Positions 7,467-15,444 of a stretch of DNA of 37,951 bases are shown in pieces; positions within the stretch are counted from its first letter, which is position 1, and every line of letters starts with the position of its first letter. This DNA comes from JAEZFI01 sp044508215 (lineage in GTDB: Bacteria > Actinomycetota > Acidimicrobiia > Acidimicrobiales > Microtrichaceae), in NCBI GenBank assembly GCA_044508215.1, contig JBIQID010000012.1:1-37951 (forward strand), given 5' to 3'. The translations under genes were made by a program, and so were the position numbers. A model generated the notes under the pieces. It was not told where the DNA came from, made no database searches, and saw nothing but the letters and a program-made list of their open reading frames with translations.

Positions 7467-9587
7467 ATGAAGCTCGTGCGCTACGTGGACCCCGTCTCGG
7501 GCCTGACACTGCACCTGCACCCGCAGGTGAACGTGATCCGAGGCCTGCCGTCCGAGGCGCGGGCGCGCCTTCTCTCGAACCTGGCGGCCGTGCCGAAGGG
7601 TGGGCCGCTCACCGCTACGGGCACCATCGAGGTGCACGGGGTGACGCTCGACCTCACCCTCGACACGCTGCAGCTGCTCGAGCTGGACGAGCCGGTCGAC
7701 GTCGTCGTGCACCGCTGGGACGTCCCCGGTGCGGAGGACGAACGACCGGACGGGCCCGACCCCGAGCACGAGGCGGAGCTCGCCGCGGCGCTGGCTGCAG
7801 AGCAGGACGCCGGCCGCAGGGCCGAGGCCGCCGCGGGTCGCCTCGAGGAGGTCGCAGGGCAGCTCGCGGAGCTGCGCGCTCGCCACGCCGACCTCGGTGC
7901 GCAGGTCGAGGCGGCACGCGCCGGGATGGACGACGGTGCGGCCGTCGAGCTGCGCACGGCGAAGGAGGAGCTGGACCGGTTGCGTTCGCGGCGCTCGCAG
8001 GAGGCCGCCGACCGCCGCGCTGCCGAGCGCCGGACGGTCGAGGAGCGCCTCGACAGCCTCGGAGCCGAGCTGACCGACATCGAGCGGCGCCTGCGTCGGC
8101 CCGTCGACGACCCCGCCGAGAGCATCCGGGAGGCACTCGCCGACCTGGAGGCCGTGAGCGACCCCACCCCGGTGCACCCACCGGAGGCCAGGGAGCTGGC
8201 CGGCAAGCTGGCCGCAGCCGCCGAGGAGCTGGCCGCTGTCCAGGACCGGCTGGCCGGCGGTCGCTCGCAGCTCATGGAGCTGACGGCCCGCCGCGACGCC
8301 GCCTACGACGCCTTCGTCACCGCCGAGCAGTGGCTGCGCACCCCCGACCTCGACCCGGTGAAGGTGGCCGAGCTCGAGCGGATCCACGACGAGATCTTCG
8401 AGATGGACGCCCGCGTGTCGCGCCTCTCGGCTGCCCGCCTGCGCCGCCGGGCCTCGGTGCTCCGGCTCCGCGAGAAGTCCCTCCTCGAGGAGCTCGGCTT
8501 CGACACCTGGTCGTCCTACGTGATGGGCGTTGCATCGCCGGAAGCCGAAGCCGAGCGCCAGCGCCGCTTCGAGGTGGCGAAGGCGACCTACGAGTTCGCC
8601 GAGGACGAGCTGGCGCGAGCCGCGACCCAGCCGTCCCACGACTCGCCCGAGCTGCGCAACGCCGAGCGGGCCGTGTCCGACCTGCGCGAGCAGGCGGCGC
8701 GCCTCCTCGGACGGTCGCCCGGCGCCGACGCGGTCGCCGAGCTGCGTGAGCACACCGTGCCCGCTGGCTCCTTGCGCGGATCCATCACGGCCGCTGCCGC
8801 CGCGCTCCGGCTGGCGCTGGCCGACGGGGGAGTGACGCTCGCCGCGGACTGCGACGTGTCGACCCTGCGTGACGAAGCCCACCGGTGGCTCGCCCGCCAG
8901 GCCGAGCGCGACGAGGAGCTGGTCCGCCTGGAAGAGCGCCAGCAGGAGCTGCGCGCCGCCGTCGAGGAGGCCGAAGCGGAGCTCGACCGGCTGGCAGCCC
9001 TGCCGGACACCGTCGACCTCGACGCCGAGGACCCCGAGGCGGCGGAGCTGTTCGCGCGCCTCGACCGGGCGTCGGTGCGCGTCGACGCCCACCGGGCCGC
9101 GCTCCAGCGCTTCGAGCGGATCCGCGAGGAGCTCGCGGAGGTCTCCGCAGCGCTGAGCCGCCTCACCGACGACGTGGCGGACGCCGAGCGCGAGGCGTCA
9201 CGCTGCGCCTCCCTCCTCGACGAGGCAGCTGCCGCCCGCAGGGCGACGATCGAGCGCTGGGACGCCATCGTCGCCGAGCGCGAGGCGGCCCGTCGTTCCA
9301 AGCAGGCGGCGTCCGCCGAGAAGCTCGACGTCGACGCGGTGGAGTGGTACCTGCTGGCCCGGATGGCCGCCCAGCGGTCCGTCTCGTTCGTCGGCTCGCT
9401 CCCGATCGTGATCGACGACGCGTTCGCCGGGTGGGGGACCGACCGGCTGGCGTCCGTCTACCACCGCCTCGCCCGGATGAGCGACGTGATGCAGGTGATC
9501 ATCTGCTCCGACGACCCCGAGGTGGCGGCGTGGGCTGCAGGCCTCGCCGGCGCCGGCAGCGTGATCGACGCCGCCGTCGCCGCCTGA
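7467..9587 (+). CDS. SMC/RecN-like coiled-coil protein with degenerate Walker A
   Basis: 706 residues. The N-terminus follows an SMC/Rad50-like head: a beta hairpin, then NVIRGLPSEARARLL where active relatives have NVI-G-x-x-G-x-G-K-S/T-x-LL. The P-loop glycines, lysine and serine are gone (K to R, S to A). Long Glu/Arg/Ala coiled coils run from about 95 to 600, broken near 270-330. The C-terminus has a Walker-B-like LPIVIDDAF (Asp in place of Glu) and a D/H-loop region VIICSDDPE. No LSGGQ-type signature is visible. The protein therefore looks like an ATPase head that has lost nucleotide binding, perhaps working as a scaffold or with an active partner. ATG at 7467 has AGGTG upstream. Function unknown. 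Confidence 0.75.
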   Translation: MKLVRYVDPVSGLTLHLHPQVNVIRGLPSEARARLLSNLAAVPKGGPLTATGTIEVHGVTLDLTLDTLQLLELDEPVDVVVHRWDVPGAEDERPDGPDPEHEAELAAALAAEQDAGRRAEAAAGRLEEVAGQLAELRARHADLGAQVEAARAGMDDGAAVELRTAKEELDRLRSRRSQEAADRRAAERRTVEERLDSLGAELTDIERRLRRPVDDPAESIREALADLEAVSDPTPVHPPEARELAGKLAAAAEELAAVQDRLAGGRSQLMELTARRDAAYDAFVTAEQWLRTPDLDPVKVAELERIHDEIFEMDARVSRLSAARLRRRASVLRLREKSLLEELGFDTWSSYVMGVASPEAEAERQRRFEVAKATYEFAEDELARAATQPSHDSPELRNAERAVSDLREQAARLLGRSPGADAVAELREHTVPAGSLRGSITAAAAALRLALADGGVTLAADCDVSTLRDEAHRWLARQAERDEELVRLEERQQELRAAVEEAEAELDRLAALPDTVDLDAEDPEAAELFARLDRASVRVDAHRAALQRFERIREELAEVSAALSRLTDDVADAEREASRCASLLDEAAAARRATIERWDAIVAEREAARRSKQAASAEKLDVDAVEWYLLARMAAQRSVSFVGSLPIVIDDAFAGWGTDRLASVYHRLARMSDVMQVIICSDDPEVAAWAAGLAGAGSVIDAAVAA

Positions 9588-9616
9588 CGCTGGCCCGACC
9601 TCCCGCAGGCCGGCGC

Positions 9617-9622
9617 TAGCGT
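9617..9622 (+). promoter_or_regulatory. -10 box (TAGCGT) for ROK kinase
   Basis: TAGCGT ends 8 nt before the GTG at 9631. There is no Shine-Dalgarno sequence, so a leaderless transcript is predicted. Confidence 0.5.
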
Positions 9623-9630
9623 CCGGGCCC

Positions 9631-10608
9631 GTGGATCGGGACGGCGTGCTGGTCGGAGTCGACGTGGGCGGCACCAAGATCCTCGCGGCCGCAGTGTCGC
9701 CCCACGAGCTCGGCGGATCGGAACCGCCGGTGCCGCTGCGCACCCATGAGGTCCCGACCCCCGCCGCCACGGACGAGCTCGACGAGGCACTCGCCGCCGT
9801 CGTGGTCGAGGCGGCCGGTGGTGAACCGCTGGCAGCGGTGGGGATCGGCGTGCCGGGCTTCATCGACGTGCGCGGGATCGCACGCCAGGCACCGAACTGC
9901 CCCGCTGTCATCGGGGCGGACCTGGCCTCGATCGTCCGCCGCCGGTTCGGCGTGCCGTGCATGGTCGACAACGACGCCAACTGCGCCGGTCGGGCAGCGG
10001 CCCGATGGGATGCTCCGGACGCTCGGGTGGTGGTGGCGGTGACCCTCGGCACCGGCATCGGGGGTGGCGTCGTGGTGGACCGGCACGTGATGCGCGGCGC
10101 CCACGGGTTCGCGACCGAGCCGGGGCACATGATCGTCGACCGCGACGGCGAGCTGTGCCCGTGCGGTCAGCGCGGCTGCTGGGAGGTCCTCGCGTCCGGC
10201 AACGGCCTGGGCAGGCTGGGGCGGATCGCCGTGGGGGAGGGGCGCGCACCCGCCCTGCTCGATGCGGCCGGCGGCTCGCTCGACCTGATCGACGGGCACC
10301 TCGTGGCTCGCCTGGCCTCGGCCGGGGACGCTGCGTCGGCGGAGATCTTCGACGACTTCGCCGGTTGGATCGCCGTCGGCATCGTGAACCTGGTGAACCT
10401 CGTGGACCCCGAGGTGGTCGTCCTCGGCGGCGGGGTGGTGCGGGAAGGGCGTGCCCTCACCGACCGGGTCCAGGCCGCGCTCGACCAGTACCCGACCATC
10501 ACGAAGGGACGCCGGACCCGCGTGGTGGCGAGTGGCATGGAACACATGGCAGGTGCGCTCGGAGCGGTGCTCCTCGCCGAGGCCGCAGCGGGGTGGGGCG
10601 TAGTCTGA
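9631..10608 (+). CDS. ROK family sugar kinase (glucokinase-like)
   Basis: 325 residues. The ATP-binding VDVGGTK lies near 10-16, the substrate/catalytic region is VDNDANCAG, and the second phosphate motif is LGTGIGGG. The ROK zinc-binding motif is complete (EPGHM then CPCGQRGC). The family phosphorylates glucose or related hexoses in the cytoplasm; glucokinase is the likeliest activity, but N-acetyl-sugar kinases look similar. Kinase motifs and length argue against a ROK transcription factor, since there is no N-terminal HTH. The next gene starts 6 nt downstream but has its own -10 box overlapping this stop. Confidence 0.85.
   Translation: MDRDGVLVGVDVGGTKILAAAVSPHELGGSEPPVPLRTHEVPTPAATDELDEALAAVVVEAAGGEPLAAVGIGVPGFIDVRGIARQAPNCPAVIGADLASIVRRRFGVPCMVDNDANCAGRAAARWDAPDARVVVAVTLGTGIGGGVVVDRHVMRGAHGFATEPGHMIVDRDGELCPCGQRGCWEVLASGNGLGRLGRIAVGEGRAPALLDAAGGSLDLIDGHLVARLASAGDAASAEIFDDFAGWIAVGIVNLVNLVDPEVVVLGGGVVREGRALTDRVQAALDQYPTITKGRRTRVVASGMEHMAGALGAVLLAEAAAGWGVV
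10601..10606 (+). promoter_or_regulatory. -10 box (TAGTCT) for alaC
   Basis: TAGTCT ends 7 nt before the ATG at 10614 and shares its last base with the TGA of the ROK kinase. It suggests independent leaderless transcription of the aminotransferase. Confidence 0.45.
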
Positions 10609-10613
10609 GCGGA

Positions 10614-11792
10614 ATGGAGTTCCGCCGCATCACGTCGCTGCCGCCCTACGTCTTCACGATCATCGACTCGTTGAAGGTCGAGGCGCGCCGGGCGGGGCAA
10701 GACGTGATCGACCTCGGGTTCGGCAACCCCGATCTGCCCTCGCCCGAGGTGGCGGTGGAGAAGCTCGCCGAGGCGGCCCACAACACCCGGAACCACCGGT
10801 ACTCGGCCTCCCGGGGCATCCCGAAGCTGCGCGGTGCCATCGCGAACTACTACGAGCGACGCTTCGGCGTGACCCTCGACCCCGACACCGAGGTCATCAG
10901 CACCATCGGGGCGAAGGAGGGCTTCAGCCACCTCATGTGGGTGCTCCTCGAAGCCGGTGACGTCGCCCTGGTGCCCTCGCCGAGCTATCCGATCCACATC
11001 TACGGACCGCTCTTCGCCGGCGCGCAGGTGGTGGAGCTGCCGATGATCGGCGGGGCGGAGCAGTTCTTCGACGCGATGGTCGACCGCTGGCAGTACAGCT
11101 GGCCGAAGCCGCGGGTGATCGTGCTGAGCTTCCCGCACAACCCCACCACGCACTGCGTCGAGCTGGACTTCTTCCAGCGGGTCGTCGACTTCGCCCGCGA
11201 GAAGGAGGTCGTGGTCGTCCACGACAACGCGTACGCCGACCTCGGCTTCGACGGCTACCGGCCCCCGTCGATCCTGCAGGCAGAGGGCGCGAAGGAGTGC
11301 GCCGTCGAGCTGTACTCCATGACGAAGAGCTTCTCGATGGCCGGCTGGCGCGTCGCGTTCATGCTCGGCAACCGCGAAGTGGTCGCGGCGCTCGCCAAGC
11401 TGAAGAGCTACCTCGACTACGGCACGTTCCAGCCCATCCAGATCGCCGCCACCGTGACGATCAACGAGGCGCAGGATCACCCCGCCGAGGTGAACGCGGT
11501 CTACCAGGCGCGGCGCGACGCTCTCTGCGACGGCCTCAACCGGATCGGGTGGGAGATGACCCCGCCCAAGGGCACGATGTTCGCCTGGGTGCCGATCCCC
11601 GCCCCCTACCGCGACATGGGCTCGATCGAGTTCGCCAAGCTGCTCGTCACCGACGCCCAGGTGGCAGTGTCGCCCGGGGTGGGGTTCGGTCCCGACGGCG
11701 ACGGCCACGTGCGCTTCGCCCTCATCGAGAACGAGCAGCGCACCACGCAGGCCATCCGCAACCTGAAGCGCGGTCTTCCCAAGCTTGGTTAG
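10614..11792 (+). CDS. alaC: AlaC-type class I aminotransferase (glutamate-pyruvate)
   Basis: 392 residues, PLP-dependent fold type I. The N-terminus (ITSLPPYVFTIIDSLK) and the blocks YSASRGIPKLR, SYPIHIYG, VVHDNAYADL, and GVGFG with HVRFALIEN follow E. coli AlaC over the full length. The PLP-binding lysine is in SMTKSFSMAGWR. AlaC makes alanine from pyruvate and glutamate; the wider family includes LL-diaminopimelate aminotransferase, so lysine synthesis is an alternative. The closeness to AlaC makes alanine the better call. The ATG at 10614 is supported by the -10 box 7 nt upstream. Confidence 0.88.
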   Translation: MEFRRITSLPPYVFTIIDSLKVEARRAGQDVIDLGFGNPDLPSPEVAVEKLAEAAHNTRNHRYSASRGIPKLRGAIANYYERRFGVTLDPDTEVISTIGAKEGFSHLMWVLLEAGDVALVPSPSYPIHIYGPLFAGAQVVELPMIGGAEQFFDAMVDRWQYSWPKPRVIVLSFPHNPTTHCVELDFFQRVVDFAREKEVVVVHDNAYADLGFDGYRPPSILQAEGAKECAVELYSMTKSFSMAGWRVAFMLGNREVVAALAKLKSYLDYGTFQPIQIAATVTINEAQDHPAEVNAVYQARRDALCDGLNRIGWEMTPPKGTMFAWVPIPAPYRDMGSIEFAKLLVTDAQVAVSPGVGFGPDGDGHVRFALIENEQRTTQAIRNLKRGLPKLG

Positions 11793-11840
11793 CCCGAGCC
11801 AGCTCCGGGTCGGCCTCGTTCCTCGGCCTTCCGCGGTCTG

Positions 11841-11868
11841 ACCCAAGCTGGGTGGCGAACCGCCCACC
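11841..11868. terminator. Possible bidirectional terminator between alaC and the metal ATPase
   Basis: Two small hairpins lie between the converging genes: ACCCA-AGC-TGGGT (11841-11853) and GGTGGCG-AAC-CGCCCACC (11851-11868, one bulge). They overlap, so they would be alternatives. There is no T-run on either side, so termination is only plausible. Confidence 0.35.
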
Positions 11869-13988
11869 TAGTTCGGGGAGAGGTCCACCCGGCGGAGCAG
11901 CTGGGCGTTGAGCGCGACCACGATCGTGGAGGCGCTCATCAGGATCGCCGCCACCGCGGGCGGCATCGAGATGCCGGCCCACGCGAGCGCACCGGCCGCG
12001 AGTGGGATCGCCACGAGGTTGTAGCCCGCGGCCCACCAGAGGTTCTGGAGGCTCTTGCGGTACGTCGCCTCCGAGAGCGTGAGGATCCCCGCCACCGCCC
12101 GCGGATCCGAGGTGGCGAGCACGAGGCCGGCCGACTCGATCGCCACGTCGGTGCCCGCACCGATCGCGATGCCCACGTCGGCCTTGGCGAGGGCCGGTGC
12201 GTCGTTCACGCCGTCGCCCACCATGGCGACGGTCGCACCGCGTGCCTGCAGCTCACCGACCCGGGAGGCCTTGTCGTCCGGCAGGACCTCGGCGAACACC
12301 TCGTCGATGCCCAGGTCGGCGGCGACGGCGTCGGCCACCTGCTGCGCGTCGCCGGTGATCATGACCACCTCCCGTCCCATGGCGTGGAGCGCCGCGACGG
12401 CCTCCTTCGCCTCGGGCCGCACCTCGTCCTCCACGGCGATCGCCCCGATCACCTCGCCGTCGCGCACGAGGTGGAGCACCGACGCTCCGCGCTCCTTCCA
12501 CTGCTCGACGGGATCATCCAGCTCGGCGGGCGGCTCGAGCGATCGTTCGCGGAGGAGCGCGGGGCCGCCGACGGCATGCGGTCGTCCGTCCACGGTCGCC
12601 TCGACCCCGCGGCCGGTGAGCGAGCGGAAGTCAGTCGCCTCCGCCAGGCCCGATCGCTCGGATGCGGCCGTGGTGATGGCCCGGGCGAGGGGGTGTTCGC
12701 TCTGCGACTCGACGGCTCCCGCCAGCCGGAGCACCTCGGCGTCGTCGATGCCCGCCCCTGCCACGCCGGTGACCACGTGCGCGCCCTTGGTCAGGGTCCC
12801 CGTCTTGTCGAAGAGGAACGTGTCGACCTTGCGGCTCTGCTCGAGCGCCAGGCGGTCCTTCACGAGGATCCCGTTGCGGGCAGCGACCGCGGACGAGAGC
12901 GAGGTGGTGAGCGGGATGGCCAGGCCGAGCGCGTGGGGGCAGGAGATGACGAGCACGGTCACGACCCGGACGATCGCCTCGTCACCGTCGCCGATCGTGA
13001 GCCAGACGGCGGCCGTCACGACCGCGGCACCGGCCGCCACGTAGAAGAGGAGCGCCGCCGCGCGGTCGGCGAGCGCCTGGGCCCGCGACCCCGAGGCCTG
13101 GGCCTCCGCCACCAGGCGCTGGATGCCGGCGAGCGCCGTGTCGGCGCCCACCGCCTCGACCCTCACCCTGATGGCCGAGTCGGTCGCGACGGTCCCGGCG
13201 ACCACCCGGTCGCCCGGCCCCCGGGGCACCGGCTTCGACTCGCCCGTGATCATCGACTCGTCGACCTCCGCGCTGCCGTCCGTGACCTCGCCGTCGGCCG
13301 GGACCCGCGCACCGCTGCGGACGAGCACCGTGTCGCCCCGTCGCAGCTCGTCGACGCCCACCGGTTCGACCGAGCCGTCGGGCGAGATGCGCTCGGCCTC
13401 GTCGGGCAGCATCGCTGCGAGCGCGCCGAGGGCGTCCTGCGCCTGGCCGAGGGCCCTCATCTCCTGCCAGTGGCCGAGGAGCATGATGACCACGAGCAGC
13501 GCGAGCTCCCACCAGAAGTCGAGGTGGAACCAACCGAGCGAGGTGCTCATCGATGCAGCGAAGGCGACGGTGATCGCCACGGCGATGAGGAGCATCATCC
13601 CCGGCCGCCGATCACGAAGCTCGTGCACGCCTCCGGAGAGGAACGGCCAGCCACCCCAGGCGAAGATCACGGTGCCGAGGACGGGGCCGACCCACTCGAC
13701 GCCCGGGACGTCGATGTCGTAGCCGAACCAGTCCATGACCATCTCGCTGGTCAGCACCACCGGGACGCTGAGCAGGAGGGTGATCCAGAACCGGTCTCGG
13801 AAGCCCTCCACCGAGTGGCCCGCATGGCCGTCGTGGCCGTCGTGGCCGTGGTGCCCGTGGCCGCCGTGGTGCGCTCCGTGGGCGTGCCGGTCGGGCCCGT
13901 GGTCGCCGTGGTCGCCGTGGTCGCCGTGGTCCGTTGGGTGCTCGTGAGCGTCGTGGCCGGTGTGGCCGGTGCTCCGAGCGCCGGTCAT
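11868..13988 (-). CDS. copB: CopB-class heavy-metal P1B-type ATPase with His-rich N-terminus
   Basis: 706 residues, inner-membrane metal efflux pump. Residues 1-58 are a His/Asp/Gly tract instead of CxxC domains. Eight transmembrane segments are expected, with the CPH motif (ISCPHALGLAIP) that defines CopB-type pumps. Other motifs: TGES in the actuator domain, phosphorylated Asp in FDKTGTLTKG, SEHPLARAI in the N domain, GDGVNDAPAL in the hinge. CPH pumps export Cu or Ag ions; exact metal unproven. The His tract comes partly from a 9-bp tandem repeat (13897-13931). The ATG overlaps the TetR stop by 4 nt (ATGA), so both form an operon read from the promoter at 14599-14628. Confidence 0.92.
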   Translation of the reverse strand: MTGARSTGHTGHDAHEHPTDHGDHGDHGDHGPDRHAHGAHHGGHGHHGHDGHDGHAGHSVEGFRDRFWITLLLSVPVVLTSEMVMDWFGYDIDVPGVEWVGPVLGTVIFAWGGWPFLSGGVHELRDRRPGMMLLIAVAITVAFAASMSTSLGWFHLDFWWELALLVVIMLLGHWQEMRALGQAQDALGALAAMLPDEAERISPDGSVEPVGVDELRRGDTVLVRSGARVPADGEVTDGSAEVDESMITGESKPVPRGPGDRVVAGTVATDSAIRVRVEAVGADTALAGIQRLVAEAQASGSRAQALADRAAALLFYVAAGAAVVTAAVWLTIGDGDEAIVRVVTVLVISCPHALGLAIPLTTSLSSAVAARNGILVKDRLALEQSRKVDTFLFDKTGTLTKGAHVVTGVAGAGIDDAEVLRLAGAVESQSEHPLARAITTAASERSGLAEATDFRSLTGRGVEATVDGRPHAVGGPALLRERSLEPPAELDDPVEQWKERGASVLHLVRDGEVIGAIAVEDEVRPEAKEAVAALHAMGREVVMITGDAQQVADAVAADLGIDEVFAEVLPDDKASRVGELQARGATVAMVGDGVNDAPALAKADVGIAIGAGTDVAIESAGLVLATSDPRAVAGILTLSEATYRKSLQNLWWAAGYNLVAIPLAAGALAWAGISMPPAVAAILMSASTIVVALNAQLLRRVDLSPN
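13897..13931. repeat. 9-bp tandem repeat, about 3.9 copies
   Basis: CCGTGGTCG repeats with period 9 inside the copB 5' end and encodes repeated Asp-His-Gly. Related units continue toward 13820. Copy-number slippage here would change the length of the metal-binding tract without a frameshift. Confidence 0.75.
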
Positions 13989-14590
13989 CGGGGAGATCGT
14001 TCTCCGGCGCCGATGCCGTGGAGGCAGAAGTCGACCACCGTGTCGGCGATCTCGTCGGCGTCGAGCTGGCGGTGGAAGACGTACTCCGCGGTGAGGAGGG
14101 ACGAGACGCCCAGGATCGCGTGGGCGAGCTGCTCGGGGTCCCGGTCGGGGATCCGGCCGTCGGCGATCGCCGCGCCGAGGTGCGTCACGGCGTCCTGCAC
14201 GAGGACCGCCCTCCCCGCTCGCATCGCGCCGGCGAAGCGCTCGTCGCTCTGGGCGAACTCGAACAGCTGGAAGAGCTCCCGGTTCTCGGCGGACCACTGG
14301 ACCGAGGCGCGCATGCCGGCGGCGATCCGCTCGACCGGATCCACCACGTCCTCGATCGCCTTCTGCTGGCGTCGGCGGAGCTCCTTGTGCGAGGTGCGCA
14401 GGATCTCGCCGAACAGCTCCTCCTTCGAGGAGAAGTACCAGTAGAAGACGCCCTTGCCCACGCCGAGGTCGTCCACGATGTCGGCCACCGACGTGGGGTG
14501 GTAGCCCTTCGTGGCGAACAGCGAGGTGGCCGTGGCGATCAACTGCGCACGCCGCTCCTGGCCGCGCTGGGTGAGACGACGGCCCGACAC
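13985..14590 (-). CDS. TetR family regulator of the metal ATPase operon
   Basis: 201 residues. The N-terminal HTH (about 12-58) is typical: LIATATSLFATKGYHPTSV, then VGKGVFYWYFSSKEELF. The C-terminal ligand domain has no obvious metal site (one Cys near the end). The GTG at 14590 is chosen over the ATG at 14647 because the promoter -10 ends 8 nt before it, the -35 lies upstream, and a perfect palindrome overlaps the -35. The longer form would place all of these inside the coding region. It probably represses itself and the co-transcribed CopB pump. Copper pumps are usually run by CsoR, CopY or CueR, so a TetR here is less usual. Confidence 0.85.
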   Translation of the reverse strand: MSGRRLTQRGQERRAQLIATATSLFATKGYHPTSVADIVDDLGVGKGVFYWYFSSKEELFGEILRTSHKELRRRQQKAIEDVVDPVERIAAGMRASVQWSAENRELFQLFEFAQSDERFAGAMRAGRAVLVQDAVTHLGAAIADGRIPDRDPEQLAHAILGVSSLLTAEYVFHRQLDADEIADTVVDFCLHGIGAGERSPR

Positions 14591-14598
14591 GCGGGAGG

Positions 14599-14628
14599 AC
14601 GCTACGGCGAACTTGACCGAACGGTCAA
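14599..14628 (-). promoter_or_regulatory. Promoter of tetR-copB operon
   Basis: -35 TTGACC (14623-14628), 18-nt spacer, -10 TAGCGT (14599-14604), then 8 nt to the GTG at 14590. Predicted leaderless. Confidence 0.65.
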
Positions 14629-14629
14629 G
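14612..14629. promoter_or_regulatory. TetR operator palindrome
   Basis: CTTGACCGAACGGTCAAG has perfect 8-bp arms around a 2-nt centre. On the minus strand its first arm contains the -35 box, so binding would block the promoter of the tetR-copB operon. It is 71 nt from the divergent ACT-domain gene. Confidence 0.75.
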
Positions 14630-14686
14630 GAGCCTCCGAGGCGCCATTCGCAACCTCGGGGACACACGCCTGTCACACACGACCCG

Positions 14687-14692
14687 TACCGT
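14687..14692 (+). promoter_or_regulatory. -10 box (TACCGT) for ACT-domain gene
   Basis: TACCGT ends 7 nt before the ATG at 14700. No clear -35 and no Shine-Dalgarno sequence. Confidence 0.5.
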
Positions 14693-14699
14693 CTGCCGC

Positions 14700-15434
14700 A
14701 TGGACCCGACCCCTGACGCCCCAGTGTCCGACGATCCCTCCGCCCTTCCGTCCTCCTCCGCTCCTGCCACCGTGGTGCTGCGGGTGTGGCTTCCCGACCG
14801 CCCGGGCGCCCTGGGCGCGGTCGCCAGCCGCATCGGCGCGGTCCGGGGCGACGTGGTCGCCATCGACGTGCTCGAGCGCGGCGGTGGGCAGGCGGTCGAC
14901 GAGCTCACCGTCGCCCTGCCCGAGGAGGGCCTCCTCGACCTGCTGGTCGCGGAGGTCGGCGAGGTCGACGGCGTGGCGGTCGAGGACGTGCACCTCGTGC
15001 CCTTCGCTTCGGTCGACCGCCAGGTCGCTGCGCTCCGGGCGGCGGTCGCCGTGGCGTCGGCCACCGACGCCGAGAGGGTCCACGACGTCCTGTGCCAGGA
15101 GGCCGCCGTCCTCTTCGAGGCCGAGTGGGTGGCGGTGCTCGACGCCGACGGCGGGACCATCGTCAGCTCGGTCGGCTCGCCGGTTCCGCACGCGGCGTGG
15201 CTCACCGCCTTCGCCACCGGGGTCGACTTCTCACGTGGGCCCGGCACGGTCGACGACCTCACCTTCTGCCGGCTCGACGGTGAAGGACGGTGCGTGGTGC
15301 TGTCGCGGCCCCGCCTCCCGCTCCGCGAGGTCGAGCGCGACGCCCTCATCGAGCTGGCCGCCCTCGCGGCGCGCCGCCACGGCGAGCTGGGCGACGGGGG
15401 GCGACGGATCGGGGATCAGCTGGTGATCGGCTGA
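14700..15434 (+). CDS. ACT-domain protein with GAF-like C-terminal region
   Basis: 244 residues. After a disordered Pro/Ser start, residues about 24-95 form an ACT domain (VWLPDRPGALGAVASRIG, the usual ligand-loop signature with DRPG). Residues about 110-235 alternate helices and strands like a GAF domain (AEWVAVLDADGGTIVSS). ACT domains bind amino acids and regulate enzymes or transcription. No catalytic or DNA-binding domain is present, so this is probably a sensor or regulatory partner. It converges on glpK with a 10-nt gap. Confidence 0.7.
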   Translation: MDPTPDAPVSDDPSALPSSSAPATVVLRVWLPDRPGALGAVASRIGAVRGDVVAIDVLERGGGQAVDELTVALPEEGLLDLLVAEVGEVDGVAVEDVHLVPFASVDRQVAALRAAVAVASATDAERVHDVLCQEAAVLFEAEWVAVLDADGGTIVSSVGSPVPHAAWLTAFATGVDFSRGPGTVDDLTFCRLDGEGRCVVLSRPRLPLREVERDALIELAALAARRHGELGDGGRRIGDQLVIG

Positions 15435-15444
15435 CGGCGGTCGG

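Noticed and set aside
11779..11788. Palindrome CCAAGCTTGG at the end of alaC
   Set aside because: Inside the coding end, 10 bp, no promoter near; probably chance.
13897..13931. Possible CRISPR-like or origin iteron repeat
   Set aside because: Period 9, in frame, no spacers; it codes for Asp-His-Gly in the metal pump.
12384..14444. 686-codon open frame on the plus strand
   Set aside because: Antisense to copB and tetR; the low-complexity Val/Trp runs come from the His-repeat DNA.
14591..14647. ATG at 14647 as TetR start
   Set aside because: It would put the -35, operator and -10 inside the gene and add 19 residues not typical of TetR proteins.
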